6,655 nucleotides of DNA from Pseudomonadota bacterium (lineage in GTDB: Bacteria > Pseudomonadota > Gammaproteobacteria > Burkholderiales > Burkholderiaceae_D). How positions within the stretch are numbered: the stretch's first letter is position 1; every line of letters starts with the position of its first letter. Shown here in pieces: positions 1-6,655 of this stretch. Both the position numbers and the translations under genes were made by a program. The stretch is taken from the NCBI GenBank assembly GCA_023391395.1, contig JAEWBA010000267.1:1-6655 (forward strand), in the 5' to 3' direction. The notes beneath the pieces were generated by a model. The model was not told the DNA's origin and did no database searches. It saw only the letters and a program-made list of their open reading frames with translations.

Positions 1-2515
<2,515 letters not shown>

Positions 2516-2521
2516 GCCATG

Positions 2522-2546
2522 CGCCCCTTACGAGCGGCACGGGGCG
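2522..2546 (-). promoter_or_regulatory. Leader hairpin overlapping the zipA Shine-Dalgarno
   Basis: On the zipA mRNA strand, CGCCCC (2546-2541) can pair with GGGGCG (2527-2522) as a perfect 6-bp GC stem with a 13-base loop. The second arm contains the GGGG of the Shine-Dalgarno, so the folded form would mask ribosome entry. A second possible hairpin lies just upstream: CGCAGC at 2567-2572 with GCTGCG at 2548-2553 on the mRNA strand, plus an inner CCC/GGG stem. The pairing is seen in the sequence; a regulatory role is inference. Confidence 0.4.
2524..2529 (-). promoter_or_regulatory. Ribosome binding site of zipA
   Basis: On the minus strand AAGGGG ends 8 bases before the zipA ATG at 2515. 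With the in-frame TAA at 2530-2528 it fixes the start. The site overlaps one arm of the leader hairpin at 2522-2546. Confidence 0.75.
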
Positions 2547-2664
2547 TCGCAGCACGCCCGACCGGGGCTGCGTCACGCAGAAGAAAAACGGATGGAGTCA
2601 TGGGGTAATCCAGAAGCGGTTGCGGCGCGAAGGCAAACCGGTGATGCTGAAAACAAAGGAAATC

Positions 2665-2693
2665 AGGGTAGTGTCCGTCATAAAAGTTGTCAA
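2665..2693 (-). promoter_or_regulatory. Candidate sigma-70 promoter for zipA-ligA
   Basis: On the minus strand a perfect TTGACA -35 box (2693-2688) is followed after 17 bases by TACCCT (2670-2665), which matches only three of six -10 positions. It would start transcription near 2658, giving a leader of about 140 bases for zipA. A strong -35 with a poor -10 often implies activator help, but this is a motif-only prediction. Confidence 0.4.
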
Positions 2694-2749
2694 GCCAGCC
2701 GCTTGGCCGTGCGGGCGCGACTTCAAGCCCTCTAATTCAGTGCCGAATG

Positions 2750-2762
2750 GCAAATCATTTGC
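2750..2762. repeat. Operator-like palindrome GCAAAT-C-ATTTGC
   Basis: A perfect 6+1+6 inverted repeat lies in the non-coding region about 60 bases upstream of the candidate zipA -35 box and 180 bases before the small gene. Its size and symmetry suit a dimeric transcription factor. I cannot assign it to a known regulator. Confidence 0.35.
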
Positions 2763-2820
2763 TGTGCATCAGACATCATGAAAGCTCGACTCCCTCTGGT
2801 TGACCGCTATCAATAACGCA

Positions 2821-2857
2821 TGCGTGGCGGCATTAAAAATGACAAGCGTTCCACGCA
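2821..2857. repeat. Inverted repeat TGCGTGG / CCACGCA around an AT-rich core
   Basis: Arms at 2821-2827 and 2851-2857 are perfect 7-bp complements separated by 23 bases, which include the smaller symmetric element CATT-AAA-AATG (2831-2841). The 8-bp palindrome CGCATGCG (2817-2824) overlaps the left arm. It lies 84-120 bases upstream of the preferred start of the small gene and could be an operator or a leader stem-loop. Function unknown. Confidence 0.3.
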
Positions 2858-2928
2858 CGCAAGACATCGCAGTGTCGGAACTTCCTTCGACCATGGAGAA
2901 ACGCATGCAACGCAATTATAGAGAACGC

Positions 2929-2933
2929 AGGGA
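2929..2933 (+). promoter_or_regulatory. Ribosome binding site of the small plus-strand gene
   Basis: AGGGA lies 7 bases before the ATG at 2941. It competes with GGAGA at 2895-2899, which is 5 bases before an in-frame ATG at 2905. Codon use favours 2941 (see the gene entry). Confidence 0.6.
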
Positions 2934-2940
2934 TCCTACA

Positions 2941-3213
2941 ATGCAGCCCGGCGATTTCGCTATCCCGCGCCACGCAACCATGCGCGAGCGCGGTACCGCA
3001 AGCAGCCAGGCCGCGCGCGACTTTGGATTGAATGAACTGGCGATGCTGTCGCTCGGACCGCTGGTGCGCTCGGTACACCGCTGGTGGCTGCGCCGCGCCG
3101 AACGCCACTACCTGATCTGCGCCGACATCGAGCAGCAGCGGGCACGCGAGGCACACCAGAATGTCGCCTACTACCAGAAACGCGCCGCCATGGCGCGCTC
3201 GGCCCGCATCTGA
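2941..3213 (+). CDS. Small basic protein of unknown function
   Basis: I do not recognise a named family. The 90-residue product has no signal peptide or membrane segment. It is strongly basic (14 Arg, 1 Lys against 8 Asp/Glu by my count). Two likely helices cover about 28-58, with a WW pair at 48-49 in VHRWWLRRAERHY, and about 61-88, with ADIEQQRAREAHQNVAYYQK; the second looks amphipathic or coiled. There is one cysteine (C60). The frame stays open upstream to 2800, with ATGs at 2893 and 2905. I chose 2941 because it has a good Shine-Dalgarno and because codons 2908-2940 include AGA, AGG, AAT and TAT, whereas GC-ending codons dominate from 2941 on. It converges on smc with 28 bases between stops and diverges from zipA. 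The codon bias and helical pattern suggest a real gene. The arginine-rich helices could bind nucleic acid, but that is a guess. Confidence 0.7.
   Translation: MQPGDFAIPRHATMRERGTASSQAARDFGLNELAMLSLGPLVRSVHRWWLRRAERHYLICADIEQQRAREAHQNVAYYQKRAAMARSARI
3181..3197. repeat. Hairpin inside the 3' end of the small gene
   Basis: CGCGCC (3181-3186) and GGCGCG (3192-3197) form a perfect 6-bp stem around the loop GCCAT. The hairpin after the stop codon has the same five-base loop. The arm at 3192-3197 can instead pair with CGCGCC at 3223-3228, so the two hairpins have a mutually exclusive alternative fold. Confidence 0.35.
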
Positions 3214-3217
3214 CGCA

Positions 3218-3238
3218 GCCGGCGCGCCATGCGCCGGC
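3218..3238. terminator. Candidate bidirectional terminator hairpin between convergent genes
   Basis: GCCGGCGC (3218-3225) and GCGCCGGC (3231-3238) form a perfect 8-bp stem with loop GCCAT. It sits in the 28-base gap between the small-gene stop (3211-3213) and the smc stop (3244-3242). The position suits a terminator serving both strands. Neither side has a T tract, so a canonical intrinsic terminator is not supported. It may instead pause polymerase or protect 3' ends. Confidence 0.45.
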
Positions 3239-3241
3239 ACA

Positions 3242-6200
3242 TCACGCGGCTTGCGCCTCCGAGGCGAAGTTCGCCGCCGATTCCATATCCACCGCCACGA
3301 TCCGCGAGACACCCTGCTCCTGCATGGTGACGCCGATCAGTTGCTGCGCCATCTCCATGGCGATCTTGTTGTGCGAGATGAACAGGAACTGGGTCTGCGC
3401 CGACATGCGCTTGACCATGTTGCAGAAGCGTTCGGTATTGGCATCGTCCAGCGGCGCATCCACTTCGTCCAGAAGGCAGAAGGGCGCCGGATTCAACTGG
3501 AACATGGAAAACACCAGCGCGGTCGCCGTCAGTGCCTTTTCGCCGCCCGACAGGAGATGAATGGTCGCGTTCTTCTTGCCCGGCGGCTGTGCCATCACCT
3601 GCACGCCTGAATCGAGAATTTCCTCGCCGGTCATGATGAGCTTGGCCTGGCCGCCGCCGAAGAGCATCGGGAACAGTTCGCCGAAATGCTTGTTGACCTT
3701 GTCGAAGGTATCCTGCAGCAATTCGCGCGTTTCCTTGTCGATCTTGTTGATCGCGTCTTCCAGGGTATTCATCGCCTCGGTCAGGTCGGCGTGCTGGGCA
3801 TCGAGGAAATTTTTGCGCTCGGACGCCTGCGCCAGCTCGTCCAGGGCGGCGAGGTTGACTGCGCCCAGCGCGGCAATCGCATTGTTGAGGCGCGTGACCT
3901 CGCCCTGCAGATAGGACGCCTTCATGTCCGGGTTCAGCTTTTCCGTCAGCGCCGCCTCGTCGGCCTGCGCTTCGGCGAGCTGCTGCGCATACTGTTCCTG
4001 GTTCAGGCGCGCCGCCTGCTCCTTCAACTGCAGCTCCATGATGCGTTCGCGCTGCGGTTGCAGGCTGCGCTCGGCCTGCATGCGCGCTTCCTCCTGGTGC
4101 CGGAGCTTCTGCGTAAGCTGATCCAGTTCGTGGCGCGCATCGGCCAGCGCCCGCTCCTGCTCGCTGCGCCTTTCCAGCAAGGATTGCAGACCGGCCTGTG
4201 CCGCCTGGTCGTCCAAACTTTCCAGTTCCAGCTGACCTTGTTGCATGCTGGCGAACAACTGCGCCGCCTGTTCGCGGGCAGTCGAGATGCTGCGCTTCAA
4301 TTCCTCGATCTTGTTGCGATGCGACTTCTCGGCGAATTCCGCTTCCTGGGCCGCGCGCTCCAGCTCGCGCAGGCGCAGGCGCGCATCGTTCAACTGCTGT
4401 TCCTTGGCCAGATAATCGGTCTGGCCCTCTTCATGCCTTTCCTGCAGCTCGGCCAGCTCCGCATCGAGCTGCTCGAACTTGGCTTCGGATTCCGCCTTGG
4501 CCTGCTGCTGCTCGGCTTCCTGGGCCGCGATTTCCCCGAGGTCTGCTTCAATCTGCGTGCTGCGCTGGTTGAAGCGTTCCTGCACTTCCGACAGCTTCAT
4601 CACGTCGATCTGCAAACCGTGCGCGGCCTGGGTCAGGGTGCCGACGCGCTGGCGCAGCTCCTGCAGGCGCTGGGTGGCCTGCGACAGGGCGGCATCCGCA
4701 CGCACCACGCGCCACCTCGCTTCCTCGGCCAGCATCTGCTGGGCGCGCAATTGCTTGGCGATATTGTCGATTTCCTGTTGGCGCGCCAGCATGCCGTCCT
4801 GCTCCGAATCCGAAGCATAGAAGCGCACGCTCGATTTGCCGATCACGTGACCCTGCTTCGTCACGAAACAGCCGCCTACCGGCAGCTTGGCTCGATCGAC
4901 GAAGGCCGTGTTCACGTCGTCGGCGACAAAGACGTTGTGCAGCCAGTCCTGCATCAGGACGCGCAGCCCCGGATCGTTCAATTGCAGCAGATTCAGGAAA
5001 GGCTTGAGCCCGGCCGGCGCCTCGCTTCCGGCAGACGAGACGTTCGGCGAAAACAGGGCCAGCTTGGCCGGCGGAGCGTCGCTGAAGAAAGCCTTTGCCC
5101 AATCCAGGTTCGACACTTCCAGCGCCGAAGTGCGTTCGCGCAGCACCGATTCCAGGGCGGTTTCCCAGCCGGCATCGATGTGCAGTTTCTGCCATAGGCG
5201 CGGAAGCTCGCCCAGGCCGTGCTTCTGCAGCCAGGGTTGCACCTTGCCCTGGGTCTGCACGTTTTCCTGCAATTGCTTCAGGGCGGCCAGGCGCGCTTCC
5301 AGCTGCGCATTGTTGGCGCTCTCGGTATTGAATTGCTCCTGGGCGGCGCGGCGCTCTTCTTCCAGCTTCGGCAATTGTTCCTGCGCCGCTTCCAGCTGAT
5401 GCCTCGCTTCTTCCAGCGTTGCCTGCTTTTCCTCGAGTTGCAGCTTCAGGTTGGCAAGGTGGGTGGAATCGGGCAGGACCATGCCGCCCTTTTCCTGTGT
5501 CAGACGCTCGCGCCGTGTCGCCAGGTTGGCGAGGATGTTGGAGGCATTGCGCTGATGCGCCGATTCCAGCTCGATCTGCTGCTGGATCTGCATGATGGCG
5601 GCGCGCGATTCGGTGCTCTTCAGTTGCGCCTCGCGCCAAGCCTGCTCCAGCGCGGGCAGGTTGTCGTGCTGCTGCTGCGCAGCGTGCTGCGCCTGCTCGA
5701 CACGGGCAGCATGCTCCTCCAGGTACAGTTCGGCTTCGACCAGCTCTTCCTCGTGCTGCTGGCCCTGCCGCTGCCACTGATCACGCTGGGCGGTCAGCGA
5801 ATTCAACTGCGACTGCAAGCGATTGCGCGATTCGATGACGAACCTGATCTGCGCTTCCAGGCTACCGATTTCGGAATTGGTCTGGTACAGATGGCCTTGC
5901 GCGGTATGCATGCGGTCGCCGGCAGCGTAATGCGCTTGGCGCATATGCTCCAGCTCAGCTTCGATATGGCGCAGCTTGGCGGTCTGCTCTTCCAGCTCGA
6001 TCTGGGCGCGCTCAATGTCGCGGAAGAATTTTTCCTGCTCGGCCTTGGCTTCGTTCTTGCGCAGCAGCCACAGAAGTTTTTGCTTTTCTTCCTGGTCGGA
6101 TTGCAGTTCGCGGAATTTCTGGGCGACGGCGGCCTGCGCCTCCAGCTTTTCCAGATTGGCATTCAACTCGCGCAGGATGTCTTCCACGCGCGTCAGATTT

Positions 6201-6655
6201 TCGCGGGTGTCCTGCAGGCGGTTCTCGGTTTCGCGGCGCCGCTCCTTGTACTTGGACACGCCGGCGGCCTCTTCCAGGAAGATGCGCAGATCTTCCGGGC
6301 GCGCCTCGATGATGCGCGAAATCATGCCCTGGCCGATGATGGCGTAGGCGCGCGGCCCCAGGCCGGTCCCGAGGAAGATGTCCTGGATATCGCGCCGGCG
6401 CACGGCCTGGTTGTTGATGTAATAAGTGGAGGTGCCGTCACGCGTCAGCACGCGCTTGACCGCGATCTCCGTGTACTGGCTCCATTGGCCGGCAGCGCGG
6501 CCGTCGCTGTTGTCGAACACCAGTTCGACCGAGGCGCGACCCGCCGGCTTACGAGTGGTCGTGCCGTTGAAGATCACGTCCTGCATCGATTCGCCGCGCA
6601 GTTCCGAGGCCTTGGACTCGCCCAGCACCCAGCGCACGGCGTCCATGATGTTGGA
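3242..6655 (-). CDS. smc: Chromosome segregation/condensation ATPase SMC (partial, N-terminus beyond right edge)
   Basis: SMC is the long coiled-coil ATPase that, with ScpA and ScpB, extrudes DNA loops and aligns sister chromosomes on the nucleoid. 1137 codons are visible. The first codon is the Ser of the Walker A GKS, so about 37 residues are missing and the full length should be near 1175, normal for the family. Residues below are counted from the Met encoded at 6646. The N-head has RWVLGESKASELRG (5-18) and the Q-loop YAIIGQGMIS (Q106). A Gln/Glu-rich coiled-coil arm runs from about 135 to 460. The hinge spans about 465-615, from HGLGELPRLW to KSSVRFYASD. The return arm runs to about 920. 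The C-head has FGELFPMLFGGGQAKL, signature LSGGE (1032-1036), Walker B FCLLDE (D1060, E1061) and the H-loop SH (1091-1092). All visible ATPase motifs are intact and there is no frameshift. The Met at 6646 is internal, not the start. Confidence 0.97.
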   Translation of the reverse strand, partial: SNIMDAVRWVLGESKASELRGESMQDVIFNGTTTRKPAGRASVELVFDNSDGRAAGQWSQYTEIAVKRVLTRDGTSTYYINNQAVRRRDIQDIFLGTGLGPRAYAIIGQGMISRIIEARPEDLRIFLEEAAGVSKYKERRRETENRLQDTRENLTRVEDILRELNANLEKLEAQAAVAQKFRELQSDQEEKQKLLWLLRKNEAKAEQEKFFRDIERAQIELEEQTAKLRHIEAELEHMRQAHYAAGDRMHTAQGHLYQTNSEIGSLEAQIRFVIESRNRLQSQLNSLTAQRDQWQRQGQQHEEELVEAELYLEEHAARVEQAQHAAQQQHDNLPALEQAWREAQLKSTESRAAIMQIQQQIELESAHQRNASNILANLATRRERLTQEKGGMVLPDSTHLANLKLQLEEKQATLEEARHQLEAAQEQLPKLEEERRAAQEQFNTESANNAQLEARLAALKQLQENVQTQGKVQPWLQKHGLGELPRLWQKLHIDAGWETALESVLRERTSALEVSNLDWAKAFFSDAPPAKLALFSPNVSSAGSEAPAGLKPFLNLLQLNDPGLRVLMQDWLHNVFVADDVNTAFVDRAKLPVGGCFVTKQGHVIGKSSVRFYASDSEQDGMLARQQEIDNIAKQLRAQQMLAEEARWRVVRADAALSQATQRLQELRQRVGTLTQAAHGLQIDVMKLSEVQERFNQRSTQIEADLGEIAAQEAEQQQAKAESEAKFEQLDAELAELQERHEEGQTDYLAKEQQLNDARLRLRELERAAQEAEFAEKSHRNKIEELKRSISTAREQAAQLFASMQQGQLELESLDDQAAQAGLQSLLERRSEQERALADARHELDQLTQKLRHQEEARMQAERSLQPQRERIMELQLKEQAARLNQEQYAQQLAEAQADEAALTEKLNPDMKASYLQGEVTRLNNAIAALGAVNLAALDELAQASERKNFLDAQHADLTEAMNTLEDAINKIDKETRELLQDTFDKVNKHFGELFPMLFGGGQAKLIMTGEEILDSGVQVMAQPPGKKNATIHLLSGGEKALTATALVFSMFQLNPAPFCLLDEVDAPLDDANTERFCNMVKRMSAQTQFLFISHNKIAMEMAQQLIGVTMQEQGVSRIVAVDMESAANFASEAQAA

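Larger units (their letters stand above)
2516..2940. other. 425-base intergenic region between divergent zipA and the small plus-strand gene
   Basis: No coding sequence is convincing here. Open frames on either strand are short, and they use codons such as AGA, AGG, ATA and TTA that are rare in the flanking genes. The stretch 2640-2930 is visibly more AT-rich than its surroundings. It contains a TTGACA box facing zipA, a 13-bp palindrome at 2750-2762, the 8-bp palindrome CGCATGCG at 2817-2824, a 7-bp inverted repeat at 2821-2857, and the structured zipA leader at 2522-2572. It is best read as a shared divergent control region for the zipA-ligA unit and the small gene. Confidence 0.6.

Noticed and set aside
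2661..2693. The AT-rich string around GTGTCCGTCATAAAAGTTG looked faintly like an insertion-sequence end.
   Set aside because: I find no partner inverted repeat, target duplication or transposase fragment nearby. A search of this string against IS end sequences and the rest of the genome would settle it; multiple genomic copies would revive the idea.
2691..2705. Small hairpin CAAGC-CAGCC-GCTTG followed on the minus strand by ACAACTTTTA, terminator-like.
   Set aside because: The stem is only 5 bp, the T run is short and offset, and the site overlaps the better-supported TTGACA box and lies more than 500 bases past the smc stop.
2894..2922. A possible promoter TGGAGA-17-TATAGA for the small plus-strand gene.
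   Set aside because: Both boxes are only 4/6 matches, and transcription would start near 2929, inside the Shine-Dalgarno for ATG 2941.
2800..2940. Extension of the small gene to a TTG at 2800 (137 codons).
   Set aside because: There is no ribosome site at the TTG, and codon use over 2800-2940 is unlike the flanking genes.
3686..5197. A 503-codon open frame on the plus strand, antisense to smc.
   Set aside because: It is Leu/Gln/Arg-rich low-complexity sequence mirroring the smc coiled coil. High-GC coding DNA leaves long antisense frames open. There is no domain pattern, and smc is unambiguous on the other strand.
4548..5777. A 409-codon minus-strand frame overlapping smc in another phase.
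   Set aside because: It is Ala/Gly/Arg-rich with no recognisable domain, and is a frame-shifted shadow of the intact smc reading frame.
6644..6655. ATG at 6646 as the smc start.
   Set aside because: The three codons upstream read S-N-I, continuing the conserved GKSNI of the Walker A region, so the true start lies beyond the window.

Overview
The window is an ordinary, high-GC (about 60% by eye), densely coded chromosomal segment. It carries the conserved smc - zipA - ligA block, all three genes on the minus strand, so the biological order runs from high to low coordinates. The proteins (an SMC with SGGEKALTA and LLDEVDAPLDD motifs, a short-linker ZipA, a LigA with a KFDG active site) and the gene order suggest a betaproteobacterium of the order Burkholderiales. 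Oxalobacteraceae (Herbaspirillum/Massilia-like) is my best guess; this comes from recalled family resemblance, not from a search.

Layout from right to left: (1) 6655-3242, chromosome condensation ATPase smc, lacking only about 37 N-terminal residues beyond the right edge (the window opens at the Walker A serine). (2) 3241-3214, a 28-base gap between converging stop codons, with a perfect 8-bp GC-rich hairpin. (3) 2941-3213, a small plus-strand gene of unknown function (90 aa, basic, helical), convergent with smc and divergent from zipA. (4) 2940-2516, a 425-base, comparatively AT-rich intergenic region with several inverted repeats, a TTGACA box facing zipA, and a structured zipA leader. (5) 2515-1445, zipA, complete. 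(6) 1445-1, ligA, N-terminal 481 codons; the stop lies beyond the left edge. zipA and ligA share one base (TGATG), and ligA has no recognisable Shine-Dalgarno, so the two are very probably translationally coupled.

Functionally the block links chromosome organisation (SMC), Z-ring anchoring at the membrane (ZipA) and DNA nick sealing (LigA). The non-standard part is the interval between smc and zipA. The reverse-oriented small gene and its upstream region break the co-directional block, so zipA-ligA probably has its own promoter here. I see no tRNA, rRNA, CRISPR array, insertion sequence or phage gene, and no convincing new multi-gene system. The leads worth checking are the unknown small gene, the palindromic intergenic region and the RNA structures around the zipA, ligA and small-gene ends.
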